A stretch of DNA of 64,000 nt from Neorhizobium galegae bv. officinalis (GTDB lineage: Bacteria > Pseudomonadota > Alphaproteobacteria > Rhizobiales > Rhizobiaceae): positions 186,001 to 250,000 of the forward strand of contig CCRI01000001.1 in NCBI GenBank assembly GCA_000985875.1. The letters run 5' to 3'. This document shows, piece by piece, positions 51,372 to 60,224 of the stretch; position 1 is the first letter of the stretch; each line of letters opens with the position of its first letter. Both the position numbers and the translations under genes were made by a program. The notes beneath the pieces are model-generated. The model saw nothing but the letters and a program-made list of their open reading frames with translations. It ran no database searches and was not told where the DNA came from.

Positions 51372-54300
51372 TCAGGCCATGTGGATCGTCTTGACCTCGA
51401 AATAGTTTTCGAGGCCTTCGGGACCGCCCTCGCGGCCGATACCGGACTGCTTGAAGCCGCCGAATGGATGGTGGATGTCGACGATCATGCCGTTGACGGT
51501 GACGCTGCCGGTCCGCATGCGGCGGGCAAACGCATAACCGCGTTCCGGATCGGAGCTGAAGACCGCGCCGGACAGGCCGTATGTCGTGTCGTTGGCGATT
51601 TTCACCGCTTCCTCATCGTCCTTGTAGCTGATGATCGAGACGACCGGGCCGAAGATTTCTTCCTGGGCGATCTTCATGTCCATCGTCACGTCGGTGAAGA
51701 CGGTCGGCTCGATGAAGTAGCCGCGGTCGAGGCCCTTCGGGCGCCCGCCGCCGCAGGCAACCGTCGCACCGCCTGCGCGGCCGGCTGCGATGTAACCTTC
51801 GACGCGGGCAAGCTGGCGGGCCATGGTGAGCGGGCCCATCTGGGTGGTCGGATCAGCCGGATCGCCGACCTTGATGTTCTTCACCGCGCCCACATAGAGG
51901 TCGATGAATTCCTGCTTGCGGGATTCCGGTACCAGGATGCGGGTCAGCGAGAAGCAGACCTGGCCGGTGATCGGCATGGAATAGACCATCAGCGCCGGCA
52001 GAGCCTTGGTGAAGTCGGCATCGTCGAGAAGAACGGCCGCGGACTTGCCGCCGAGTTCGAGGCTGACGCGGGCGAGGCGATCGGCGCAGGCTGCGGCGAT
52101 GGTCTTGCCGGCGATGGTCGAGCCGGTGAAGGAGACCTTGTCGATGCCCTGGTGGCGGACGAGATAGTCGCCGCCTTCGCGGCCGGCCGGAACCAGGTTG
52201 AAGACGCCCTTGGGCAACCCGGCCTGTTCGATGCACTCGGCCAGAAGATAGGCGTCGAGCGGCGTTTCCGGCGAGGGTTTGGCGACAATCGTGCAGCCGG
52301 CGGCAAGCGCTGCCGAGATCTTGTAGTTGAGGAGCACCATCGGTGCGTTCCACGGCGTGATCGCGGCGCACACGCCGACCGGCTCGCGCACGACGCGGAC
52401 TTCGCCGCCATCGGCACGCTTGCGCTGATCGACGAAATCGTCGTTCTCGATCAGGTCGGCATAGTAGTTGTAGAGACCGGGGTTCTGGCCGACCAGCTTC
52501 TTGGTGAGGAATATCGGCGCGCCGACCTGGGTCGTCCAGGCATTGGCGATCTCGTCGAGGCGGGCGGTCAAGAGGTCGGCGATCTTGCGCAGGTAACCGG
52601 CGCGTTCCTTGAAGCTCATGCGCGGCCAGGGGCCGTTGTCGAAGGCGTCGCGGGCGGCGGCAACGGCCTTGTCGATATCGGCGTTGCTGGCTTCCGGATA
52701 GGTCATCAGCACTTGTTCGGTCACCGGCGAGATGACGTCGAGCGTGTTGGTGCCGAGCGGGGCGACCCATTCACCGCCGATGAAGAATTTCTCGGGGGTC
52801 TTCAGGACCTGTTCGTTTCTGACAGCGACATTCATTTCAGTCTCCTCCTCGGATAGAATGATTTCCAAAAGCCGGGGCCCCTTCATCGTCAGAAGGTCCC
52901 GCAGGCATGACGACAGTTCATCGCCCTTTTCGCAGCGGACGGCCTTGCAGCCCTGCGCCTCGGCGATCTTCACGAAATCCATGTGGCCGATATCGACGCC
53001 GTCGATGCGGCCGGAGCCGCTCCGTTCGGCAATCGCCTTCAGCACCTTGTAGCCGCCGTTGTTGAGGATAACGATCATGAGATCGGCATCGTATTCGACG
53101 GCAGACCAGATCGACTGGATGGCATAGAGGCTCGATCCGTCGCCGATGACGGCGATGACCGGCTGTTCCGGCCTGGTCAGGGCCGCACCCACCGAGCCGG
53201 GCAGGGCATAGCCCAGGCCGCCGCTGGCGGTGGCGAAAAAGCAGCCGGGCCGTTCGATCGGGAAGAAGTCATGCAGCGCGTCGCGAGCGCCCGGCGCTTC
53301 CTCGAAAACGATGCTATCAGGCGAACGGACGTCGGCCAGCGTCTGGTAGAAGAATTCCTGGGTGATGCCCTTCGGTGTTTTCAAGCGCGGAATGGTGCGG
53401 GCCGGGCCGCCGGTACGCGGCGCACGGCAGCGCAGGCGGTAAACGAGGCTTTCGGTCGCGGCGCGCAGGTTCGAGACCATGGCGTTGCCGACGATGGCGC
53501 TGGCGGCCTGGGCCGGGTCGTCGGTGATCAGCCAGAGTTCGGCACCCGCCGGGATGTCCGGACCGGAGCCGGCAAAATGATAGGTGAAGGCCGGCGCCCC
53601 GAGCACCAGCACGAGATCGGCACCATGCAGGCAGTTCGCGAGTTTTGGCTGGAAGGCCGGCAGGAAACCGGCAAACAGCGGATGGCGCTCCGGAAAGCTG
53701 CAGCGGGACGACAGCGGGCTCACCCAGACTTTCGCCTGCAGGATTTCGGCAAGCCGCACCGTGGCATCCCAGGCATTATCGATATCGACGCCCGGTCCGA
53801 CGACCAGCACCGGCTCGCGGGCCTCGTTCAGCCGGCGGGCGAGGTCGTCGATCGCGGAAGCCGGCGCGCTGATCACCGTTTCCACGTCGCGGATGGCGAT
53901 CGGGGCTGCCTGGGCCTGCCAGTCGCTCAACGGGACCGACACCATGACCGGGCCGCGCGGCGCCTGCATCGCCATGTAATAGGCACGCGCGATCGCGGCC
54001 GGCACGTCTTCGGCGCGGGCCGGCTCGCAGGCCCATTTCACATAGGGCTTCGGAAAATCGGTCGGGCTTTCGGCAAACAGGAACGGATCGTGCGGCAGCA
54101 GTTCGCGGCTCTGCTGACCGGTGGTGATGATCAGCGGTGCGCGGTTGCGGTAGGCCGTGTAGATATTGCCGAGCGCATGGCCGAGGCCGGCAGCCGAATG
54201 CAGATTGACGAAGGCCGGCTTGCGGCTCGTCTGCGCATAGGCGTCCGCCATGGCGACGACGATCGATTCCTGCAGGCCGAGCACATAGGAAAAATCTTCC

Positions 54301-54455
54301 GGCACATTGACGAACATCGGCAGTTCGGTCGAGCCGGGATTGCCGAAGATGCGGTCGATGCCCTTCTGCCTGAGAAAGTCGAAAACGGCTTCGCTAACCG
54401 TCTGTCCACGCAGCTTCGTGCTGCCGGACAGGAAATCCAGCGACATCTTGTTCAT
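51372..54455 (-). CDS. Fusion: benzoylformate decarboxylase (TPP) - aldehyde dehydrogenase
   Basis: Bifunctional 1027-residue protein. Residues about 15-535 are a benzoylformate decarboxylase: NPGSTELP with Ser42, LGLQE with Glu63, LHSAAG with His86, YHF with His293, and the TPP motif GDGSSLYAIQSIWSAVEYDA. These match Ser26, Glu47, His70 and His281 of Pseudomonas MdlC. Residues 541-1027 are an NAD(P)-dependent aldehyde dehydrogenase: PWNAP (Asn703), Lys726, ELGGK (Glu800) and GQVCFSLTR (Cys834). It would convert an arylglyoxylate to the aldehyde and on to the acid. The linker SEEETE is encoded by a strong ribosome-site sequence before Met541, so a separate 487-residue dehydrogenase may also be made. 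GGGAGGAGG precedes the start. Confidence 0.9.
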   Translation of the reverse strand: MNKMSLDFLSGSTKLRGQTVSEAVFDFLRQKGIDRIFGNPGSTELPMFVNVPEDFSYVLGLQESIVVAMADAYAQTSRKPAFVNLHSAAGLGHALGNIYTAYRNRAPLIITTGQQSRELLPHDPFLFAESPTDFPKPYVKWACEPARAEDVPAAIARAYYMAMQAPRGPVMVSVPLSDWQAQAAPIAIRDVETVISAPASAIDDLARRLNEAREPVLVVGPGVDIDNAWDATVRLAEILQAKVWVSPLSSRCSFPERHPLFAGFLPAFQPKLANCLHGADLVLVLGAPAFTYHFAGSGPDIPAGAELWLITDDPAQAASAIVGNAMVSNLRAATESLVYRLRCRAPRTGGPARTIPRLKTPKGITQEFFYQTLADVRSPDSIVFEEAPGARDALHDFFPIERPGCFFATASGGLGYALPGSVGAALTRPEQPVIAVIGDGSSLYAIQSIWSAVEYDADLMIVILNNGGYKVLKAIAERSGSGRIDGVDIGHMDFVKIAEAQGCKAVRCEKGDELSSCLRDLLTMKGPRLLEIILSEEETEMNVAVRNEQVLKTPEKFFIGGEWVAPLGTNTLDVISPVTEQVLMTYPEASNADIDKAVAAARDAFDNGPWPRMSFKERAGYLRKIADLLTARLDEIANAWTTQVGAPIFLTKKLVGQNPGLYNYYADLIENDDFVDQRKRADGGEVRVVREPVGVCAAITPWNAPMVLLNYKISAALAAGCTIVAKPSPETPLDAYLLAECIEQAGLPKGVFNLVPAGREGGDYLVRHQGIDKVSFTGSTIAGKTIAAACADRLARVSLELGGKSAAVLLDDADFTKALPALMVYSMPITGQVCFSLTRILVPESRKQEFIDLYVGAVKNIKVGDPADPTTQMGPLTMARQLARVEGYIAAGRAGGATVACGGGRPKGLDRGYFIEPTVFTDVTMDMKIAQEEIFGPVVSIISYKDDEEAVKIANDTTYGLSGAVFSSDPERGYAFARRMRTGSVTVNGMIVDIHHPFGGFKQSGIGREGGPEGLENYFEVKTIHMA
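52836..52850 (-). promoter_or_regulatory. Internal Shine-Dalgarno inside the fusion gene
   Basis: Reading on the minus strand, GAGGAGGAGACTGAA directly precedes ATG at 52835. This is as good a ribosome site as any in the window, while also encoding residues EEETE of the fusion linker. It suggests that the second domain was, and may still be, translated on its own. Confidence 0.7.
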
Positions 54456-54538
54456 AGCTTCGAGGCCTCCTCCCGGCCTTCAGGGTTGCCACCCTGAGCG
54501 CATATCTTGTCGGGGAAGTGTCGCAGATAGCGCCCCAT

Positions 54539-54561
54539 CTTGGAATTGAAGAATATCCAAG
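54539..54561. promoter_or_regulatory. LysR-type operator between fusion gene and LysR gene
   Basis: CTTGGA (54539-54544) and TCCAAG (54556-54561) form an inverted repeat with an 11-base spacer in the 124-base divergent gap, 18 bases before the LysR start. Placement fits an autoregulated LysR binding site that also activates the fusion gene. Confidence 0.5.
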
Positions 54562-54579
54562 AATCCATTACATCAAGGC

Positions 54580-55491
54580 ATGACTTTGGATGTGCGATCG
54601 GCTCAAATCGTTCTCGAATGCGCCCGGCGCGGCAGCCTCGGCGCGGCCGCGACGGCGCTCAACATGACCCAGCCGGCGATCACCCGCATGCTGAAGCGGC
54701 TGGAGGACAGCTACGGCGTTCCCCTGTTCGAACGGACGACACGCGGCGTGGTGCCGACCGTATTCGGCGATGCGCTGCTGCCCTATGCCAAGCTGGTCGT
54801 GTCCGAGATCGGCAATGCGACCGACGTCATCCAGCAGATGCGGGGCGCCAGCCGCGGCGTGGTGCGGATCGGCGGAGTGGCGAGCGTCGTCAGCGGCTTC
54901 ATCATCGCCGTGATCGGCGAGATGCGCAAACAGCATCCGGAAGTGCAGTACCAGGTGATCGAGGACCTGGAGGACCGGGTGCTGGAAGGCCTGAAGGGCG
55001 GAACGATCGACATCGCCATTTCCCCGGAACCCTATCTTGACGACGACATCGTCATCGCGACGCCCGATATCATGCACGATACGGTCTCGGTCTTTGCCAG
55101 GTCCGATCATCCGATCATCAGCCGAGAGCATGTGACGCTTGCCGAAGCGGCGGGGTTCGACTGGGCCATGCCGCCACCGGGAACGCCGACCGTCCGGGAA
55201 TGGCAGCGGCGGTTCCACGACAATGCGCTGGAGCCGAAACCGCCGGCGATCGTCTCCCGTTCGGTGCCGGTCCTGAAGGCCGCGGTTCTCTCCGAAGCGA
55301 TGTTCTGCTGGATGCCGCTGCCACTTGTGCGCGAGGAGGTGGAACGGGGCAACATGGCACGCGTCAACGTGCCCGAACTCGACTGGCAGCGGACGTTCCG
55401 CGTCTACCGTCGCAAGAAGGGCCTGATGACGCCGCCGACGGTCAGTCTGCTGCAATGCATCCGCCGCGTCAGCGAGACCTGGTCGATGTAA
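54580..55491 (+). CDS. LysR-family transcriptional regulator of the fusion gene
   Basis: Regulator of 303 residues. Winged helix at about 5-65 (ECARRGSLGAAATALNMTQP, then AITRMLKRLEDSYG), effector-binding domain about 90-295. It is divergent from the decarboxylase-dehydrogenase gene, the classical LysR-target layout, with an inverted repeat in between. The effector is likely an arylglyoxylate, mandelate or their product (inference). It is convergent with a small unknown gene. Confidence 0.92.
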   Translation: MTLDVRSAQIVLECARRGSLGAAATALNMTQPAITRMLKRLEDSYGVPLFERTTRGVVPTVFGDALLPYAKLVVSEIGNATDVIQQMRGASRGVVRIGGVASVVSGFIIAVIGEMRKQHPEVQYQVIEDLEDRVLEGLKGGTIDIAISPEPYLDDDIVIATPDIMHDTVSVFARSDHPIISREHVTLAEAAGFDWAMPPPGTPTVREWQRRFHDNALEPKPPAIVSRSVPVLKAAVLSEAMFCWMPLPLVREEVERGNMARVNVPELDWQRTFRVYRRKKGLMTPPTVSLLQCIRRVSETWSM

Positions 55492-55510
55492 GGGGCAGGG
55501 TGATTACGGT

Positions 55511-55696
55511 CTAACGCTGTTTGGCGCCCGCGCTCTTGCCGTCCGAACTCTTCGACCTCTCCTCGAAACGGTCGGCGCCCTTGGCGAGGTCCGATCCCTT
55601 TTGAGCCTCTACCTTCTTCTCTTCCTTGCGGGTGCTCTGCTTCAGACCGCGTGCGGATTCTTTGCCCTTTTCTGTGGGAGCCTGTTCGATACCCAT
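55511..55696 (-). CDS. Small charged protein, 61 residues (unknown)
   Basis: I do not recognise it. The ATG at 55696 has GGAGGAG six bases upstream. The product is very rich in lysine, glutamate, serine and glycine, has almost no hydrophobic residues and is surely disordered. Such small hydrophilic proteins in rhizobia are often linked to stress or nucleic-acid binding, but nothing here shows a function. It stands alone between the LysR gene and the allophanate hydrolase operon. Confidence 0.6.
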   Translation of the reverse strand: MGIEQAPTEKGKESARGLKQSTRKEEKKVEAQKGSDLAKGADRFEERSKSSDGKSAGAKQR

Positions 55697-55815
55697 GATT
55701 TCTCCTCCAGCGCCTGATTGGCGCAGCAGTCGAACGGACGGGGCGTGAAGGCGTTCCCACCTATCCGCATCTTTTCCGGATTTACGTGCCGCGTAGTCGG
55801 CCGCAGTTAGTTCGA

Positions 55816-57645
55816 TCAGCCGGCCTTGCCGACCCGCGGCAGTGACGCGAATTCCTTGAGATAGGCCCGCCAGCCGCCATAGGCGGTGATGTCGAGCGCA
55901 CCCTGAAGCGCAAACGGTTCGGCGAGGAACCCCTTGGCCGAGGTGCCGTCCGACAAGGTGACGGTGCCGATGCCGAGCGGCGCGGGGATTGCCGCGACGA
56001 ACAGGCCGAAGGCCGCCGGCGTCAGCTCCCAGACCTCCACCTCGATCTCGCCGCCTTCGCCTTCCGCGACCCGGACCATGCCGGGTTTCGGTGGCACCGT
56101 GCCGGCGAGCGCGTAGAGCTTGTAGGCGGCGGAGGTTTTCGCGACGCGGGAGAAGGTGCCGTCGAGATCGGTCAGCTGGTAATTGAGCGGCATGCCGGAC
56201 AGGTGGGCGCCGACCACGATGACGTCGATCAGGCCGTCGCTTGCTGCGGCAACAGGCGTTTCGGATGGCGCCGGGAGCGGCCAGCCGGTGGCGCCGAGGG
56301 TCAGGCCGCTTGCCTGGTGAAGGTCACGGGCCAGTGACGCGGTGAGGCCGTCGCGACCGGAGGGGGCGAGCAGCGTGACGCTGGCCGGCAGGCCGTCTGC
56401 GCGGGTGCCGGTCGGCACGGCGATGCCACACATGTCAGCCAAGTTGACGAAATTCGTATATGTGCCGAGCCGCGAGTTCTCGCGGATCGGCTCCGCCTCC
56501 AGGTCGGCACGGGTATAGTGGGTCGGCGCGGTCGGCACGCAGAAGAGGTCGACGGAGGCGATCAGCGGCGCCAGTGTCTTCTTGAGCGCGTGCAGCGCAT
56601 AAAAGCCCTTGAAGGCGTCGGTTGCGGAGAGCGATTTGGCGCCGCCGTAGATCTTGCGGGTTACCGGGTGGAAGCTCTCTTCCTTCGTGTCGAAGAAATC
56701 CTTCACTGCTGCATAACGCTCGGCCACCCAGGCGCCTTCGTAGAGAAGGTTGGCGACTTTGTAGAAATCGCCGAAAGGCACTTCGACGATGCGATGTCCG
56801 AGTCTCGCGAGCATCGACACGGCATCGCCATAGGCTGCCTCCATCACGGTATCGCCGAAGAATTGGAGGTCCGCCTTGGCAGGGATGCCGATGGTCAGCA
56901 CCGGGGGGGCGGAGCCGAAGCCGGTTGCCGGAACGACCTTTGAATAGGCGTCCGTCTCGTCGTATTTCGCGGCGACGGAGAAGACTGTCCAGGCGTCATC
57001 AGCGGTCAGCGCGAAGATCGAGACGCAGTCGAGCGTGCGGCAGGCGGGGACGACGCCACTGGTCGACAGCGCACCGACGCTCGGCTTCAGTCCGACGATG
57101 TTGTTGAGGCCGGCCGGGATGCGCCCCGAGCCTGCGGTATCGGTGCCCAAAGCGAAGCTGACGATGCCTTGGGCGGTGGCGACTGCCGAGCCGGAAGACG
57201 AGCCACCGGGTACGAGCTTCGCATCGATGGCGTTTCTCGGGATCGGATAGGGCGAGCGCACCCCGACGAGGCCGGTCGCGAACTGGTCGAGATTGGTCTT
57301 GCCGATGGCAAGAGCGCCGGCCGCCTTGAGCAGGCCGACCACGGTCGCGTCCTTCTCGGGCAGATAGGCATAGTCCGGGCAAGCGGCGGTGGTCGGCAAA
57401 CCGGCGACGTCGATATTGTCCTTCACCGCGAAGGGGATGCCGAAGAGTGGTTTTTCGGGATCGAAGGCGCCGAGTCTGGCTGCCTCTGCCAGCACGGCGT
57501 CCTTGTCGGCCAGATGGATGAAGATGCCGGGATCGTCGACCTCCGCGATGCGCGTGAAAACCGCTTCGACGATGTCCGCGACACTGCCGCCATCCTTGTA
57601 GAACGCGTGAAGCGAGGCGATATCGAAGGCTGGTGTCGCAATCAT
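55816..57645 (-). CDS. atzF: Allophanate hydrolase (AtzF type)
   Basis: Amidase-signature enzyme of 609 residues that hydrolyses allophanate to ammonia and carbon dioxide, the last step of biuret and cyanurate use. The Lys-Ser-Ser triad is Lys75 (AVKDNID), Ser149 (PGGSSSGS) and Ser173 (GTDTAGSG); the spacing of 74 and 24 equals Lys91/Ser165/Ser189 of Pseudomonas AtzF as I recall it. The C-terminal domain (about 470-600, VVGAHLSGMPLNYQL) is present. The ATG at 57645 overlaps the cupin gene stop by four bases. It is the last gene of the operon. No biotin-dependent urea carboxylase is nearby, which fits the biuret route. Confidence 0.93.
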   Translation of the reverse strand: MIATPAFDIASLHAFYKDGGSVADIVEAVFTRIAEVDDPGIFIHLADKDAVLAEAARLGAFDPEKPLFGIPFAVKDNIDVAGLPTTAACPDYAYLPEKDATVVGLLKAAGALAIGKTNLDQFATGLVGVRSPYPIPRNAIDAKLVPGGSSSGSAVATAQGIVSFALGTDTAGSGRIPAGLNNIVGLKPSVGALSTSGVVPACRTLDCVSIFALTADDAWTVFSVAAKYDETDAYSKVVPATGFGSAPPVLTIGIPAKADLQFFGDTVMEAAYGDAVSMLARLGHRIVEVPFGDFYKVANLLYEGAWVAERYAAVKDFFDTKEESFHPVTRKIYGGAKSLSATDAFKGFYALHALKKTLAPLIASVDLFCVPTAPTHYTRADLEAEPIRENSRLGTYTNFVNLADMCGIAVPTGTRADGLPASVTLLAPSGRDGLTASLARDLHQASGLTLGATGWPLPAPSETPVAAASDGLIDVIVVGAHLSGMPLNYQLTDLDGTFSRVAKTSAAYKLYALAGTVPPKPGMVRVAEGEGGEIEVEVWELTPAAFGLFVAAIPAPLGIGTVTLSDGTSAKGFLAEPFALQGALDITAYGGWRAYLKEFASLPRVGKAG

Positions 57646-57995
57646 GCCATTTCCTCTTCCAGTATTATCACCGGCCGGTCCCACTGGATCAGCACGACGC
57701 AGCCGGTATCGCTCCAGACGGAGTGTTCGGTGCCGGGCGCATTGACGATATAGCTGCCGCGCCCGTAGTCGCCCGTCTCGTCGGATTGCACGCCCTCGAG
57801 CACCAGGATGGTTTCCAGCCCCTCATGGCGATGGCGGGGAACGCCGGCACCGGCCTCGTATTTCAAGAGCGCCACGCCCGGCTGGTCACCCTCGAAGGGG
57901 CGGATCCAGTGGATGGTGACCTCGTCGCGGAAAGGCTCGAATTTCAAATCTTTCCAGCCGCCTAGCGTGAGGAGTTCGCGGGTTGATTCAGGCAT
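57642..57995 (-). CDS. Cupin-domain protein
   Basis: Single-cupin protein of 117 residues, ChrR/anti-ECF cupin-like. Cupin motif 1 is seen in PRHRHEGLETILVLEGV (metal histidines and glutamate) and motif 2 in GSYIVNAPGTEHSVW. It overlaps the isochorismatase-type gene by eight bases and atzF by four, so it is a full member of the operon. It may sense or bind an operon metabolite, or be an enzyme such as an epimerase or hydrolase; function unknown. Confidence 0.85.
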   Translation of the reverse strand: MPESTRELLTLGGWKDLKFEPFRDEVTIHWIRPFEGDQPGVALLKYEAGAGVPRHRHEGLETILVLEGVQSDETGDYGRGSYIVNAPGTEHSVWSDTGCVVLIQWDRPVIILEEEMA

Positions 57996-58671
57996 TAGTC
58001 ATCCCCTTTGGCGCGATCCCTTCCAGAATGTCGTCCACATGGGCGGTCCAGCCGACGATCGCGCCTTGGGCGCGGATCATGGCGATGGCGGCGGCCTTGA
58101 ACTCGGGAAAATAGCTCTCCGTCGCCTCTTCGGCGAGCAGGCACTCGTAACCGCGGTCGTTGGCCTCGCGCATCGTCGTCTGGACGCAGACTTCCGTCGT
58201 CACACCGGCGAAGACGAGCTGGCTGATGCCCTTTTCCTTCAGCACTTCGCCGAGTTCGGTGGCATAAAATGCGCCCTTGCCGGGCTTTTCGATCACCACT
58301 TCGCCATCGACCGGCGCAAGCTCGGAAATGATCGCCGTGCCCGGCTCGCCTGAAATCAGCACGCGGCCCATGGGGCCGACATCGCCGATCCTGAGCGTCG
58401 GATTGCCCCGGTCCCGCTTGGCGGGCGGCAGGTCGGAAAGGTCCGGCTTGTGGCATTCCATCGTGTGGATGACCGGCAGGCCGGCATCGCGAAAACCCTG
58501 GATGAGGCGTTTGACGTCCGGCACGATCCTGGTGATCCGGCCGACATCGTTGCCGAGGCTGGCGCCAAAACCGCCTGGCTCGGCGAAGTCGCGCTGCATG
58601 TCGATGACGATTAGCGCCAGCTCCTCGGGTTTCGCCGGGAAGGCGAAGGGTTCTGCCTTGATCTGGACCAT
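57988..58671 (-). CDS. Isochorismatase-fold cysteine hydrolase (candidate triuret hydrolase)
   Basis: Amide hydrolase of 227 residues, paralogous to the biuret hydrolase in the same operon. The catalytic set is Asp24 (VIDMQRDF), Lys129 (VIEKPGKGAF) and Cys162 (GVTTEVCVQTT). HKPDLSDLPPAKR matches the substrate-loop segment of BiuH. Two such hydrolases plus allophanate hydrolase are what the triuret pathway needs (TrtA, then BiuH, then AtzF), so I propose triuret or a carboxybiuret-like substrate; a ureidoacrylate-type activity is the alternative. Its start overlaps the ATPase stop (TGATG). Confidence 0.8.
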   Translation of the reverse strand: MVQIKAEPFAFPAKPEELALIVIDMQRDFAEPGGFGASLGNDVGRITRIVPDVKRLIQGFRDAGLPVIHTMECHKPDLSDLPPAKRDRGNPTLRIGDVGPMGRVLISGEPGTAIISELAPVDGEVVIEKPGKGAFYATELGEVLKEKGISQLVFAGVTTEVCVQTTMREANDRGYECLLAEEATESYFPEFKAAAIAMIRAQGAIVGWTAHVDDILEGIAPKGMTNA

Positions 58672-60224
58672 CAGTGATGCCCCGCCATATGGGCGCCGAT
58701 GACGCCGATATCGGCGGCGCGGATCGGGGTTTCGTAGACCAGCTTGCCTTCCGAGATCACCATGATGCGGTCCGACATTTCCAGCAGTTCGTCGAGATCT
58801 TCCGAGAGCAGCAGCACGGCGGTTCCTGAATTGCGGGCCCGCATGATGCGGGCGCGGATTTCCGCGACGGCCGAAAAATCGAGGCCGAAGCATGGATTGG
58901 AGACGATCAGCAGATCGACCTCGCCGGTCAGTTCGCGGGCGAGCACCGCGCGCTGCACATTGCCGCCTGATAGAGCTGCGATCGGCGAGGACGAGGAAGC
59001 GGTCTTCACCTTGAAATCCGAGATCAGCGAGGTTGCGCGCTTCTTCATCTCGCCCTTGTTCAGCCAGATCGCATCCTTGCCGTCACCCTTCAGGTCGAAG
59101 GTGCGGAAGGCGAGGTTTTCGCTGACGGTCATTTTTGGCGCGCAGGCGTTCTGCAGCGGCTCTTCGGGAATGAAGCGGACATTGTTCTTGCGGGTTTCCG
59201 GCCTTGTGGCGCCATAGGCCTCGCCGTTGACGGTCACCGTGCCTCGGTCGGTCGGGCGCTGGCCGGCGAGGATTTCGGTGAGCTCCTTCTGGCCGTTGCC
59301 GGAAATGCCGGCAATGCCGACGATCTCGCCGGAACGGACCGTCAGGTTGTCGATCTCGATCGTCTTCAGGCCGGAACGGTCCGGCGCCTTGACCTGCTCG
59401 ACCTTCAGCACCGATTTCGCCGCCTCCGGCACCGGCAGGCGGCTGTCGAGTTCGGCGAGCTTGACGTCGCCGATCATCATCCCCGCCATGTCGGAGGTGG
59501 AAAGTTCGCTGACCTTGCCGGTTCCGACCAGCTTGCCACGGCGCAGGATCGACACCGCGTCGGCAAACTTGGTCACCTCGTGGAACTTGTGGCTGATCAT
59601 CAGCACGGTCAGTTCGCCGCGTTCGGTCATGCCGCGCACGATGCCGAGCATTTCGTCGGCTTCCGCCGGGGTCAGCACCGAGGTCGGTTCGTCGAGGACC
59701 AGGAAGGAGCGGCCGAGATAGAGCTGCTTGACGATTTCCAGCTTCTGTTTTTCGCCGGCCGCGAGCTCGCTTACCGGCCGTTCGAGCGGGATCTGGAACG
59801 GCATGCGCTCCATGAAGGCCGCAAGGTCCTTGCGCTCCTTCGCCCAGTTGATCACCGAGGGCACGGAGGTGCGGCTGATCACCAGGTTTTCGGCACCGGT
59901 CAGCGACGGGACCAGCGTAAAATGCTGGTAGACCATGCCGAGCCCGTAAGTGGCGGCATCCTTGGGCGAGGCGACCGAGACTTCGCGGCCGTCGACCGAG
60001 AGCGAGCCCGAGGTCGCGTGGTGGAAGCCCATGATGCATTTGACGAGGGTCGATTTGCCGGCGCCGTTTTCGCCGAGCAGCGCATGGAACGAACCGGCGG
60101 GCACTGATATCGAGACGTTGTCGAGCGCGGTGAACGAGCCGAAGCGCATGGTCATGCCGAGCGTCTCGATGCCGACCGCCTTGCCGGCCTGGGGTAGGGG
60201 GGTATCGCGGACAATGTTGTTCAT
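58671..60224 (-). CDS. ABC transporter ATP-binding protein (BMP/nucleoside type)
   Basis: Double ABC ATPase, 517 residues, of the purine/nucleoside (BMP) importer family. Domain 1: Walker [10 protein letters not shown], signature [15 protein letters not shown], Walker [13 protein letters not shown]. Domain 2: GISGNGQKE, signature [15 protein letters not shown], and [12 protein letters not shown], the altered Walker B usual in this family. The ATG at 60224 overlaps the biuH stop by four bases. It powers the two permeases encoded at 61963-64000. Placement among amide hydrolases implies a nitrogen compound as cargo. Confidence 0.92.
   Translation of the reverse strand: MNNIVRDTPLPQAGKAVGIETLGMTMRFGSFTALDNVSISVPAGSFHALLGENGAGKSTLVKCIMGFHHATSGSLSVDGREVSVASPKDAATYGLGMVYQHFTLVPSLTGAENLVISRTSVPSVINWAKERKDLAAFMERMPFQIPLERPVSELAAGEKQKLEIVKQLYLGRSFLVLDEPTSVLTPAEADEMLGIVRGMTERGELTVLMISHKFHEVTKFADAVSILRRGKLVGTGKVSELSTSDMAGMMIGDVKLAELDSRLPVPEAAKSVLKVEQVKAPDRSGLKTIEIDNLTVRSGEIVGIAGISGNGQKELTEILAGQRPTDRGTVTVNGEAYGATRPETRKNNVRFIPEEPLQNACAPKMTVSENLAFRTFDLKGDGKDAIWLNKGEMKKRATSLISDFKVKTASSSSPIAALSGGNVQRAVLARELTGEVDLLIVSNPCFGLDFSAVAEIRARIMRARNSGTAVLLLSEDLDELLEMSDRIMVISEGKLVYETPIRAADIGVIGAHMAGHH

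Noticed and set aside
52983..54497. 504-residue plus-strand open frame opposite the decarboxylase domain
   Set aside because: Antisense shadow; composition is Arg/Gly-rich without motifs, while the minus strand encodes conserved TPP-enzyme residues.
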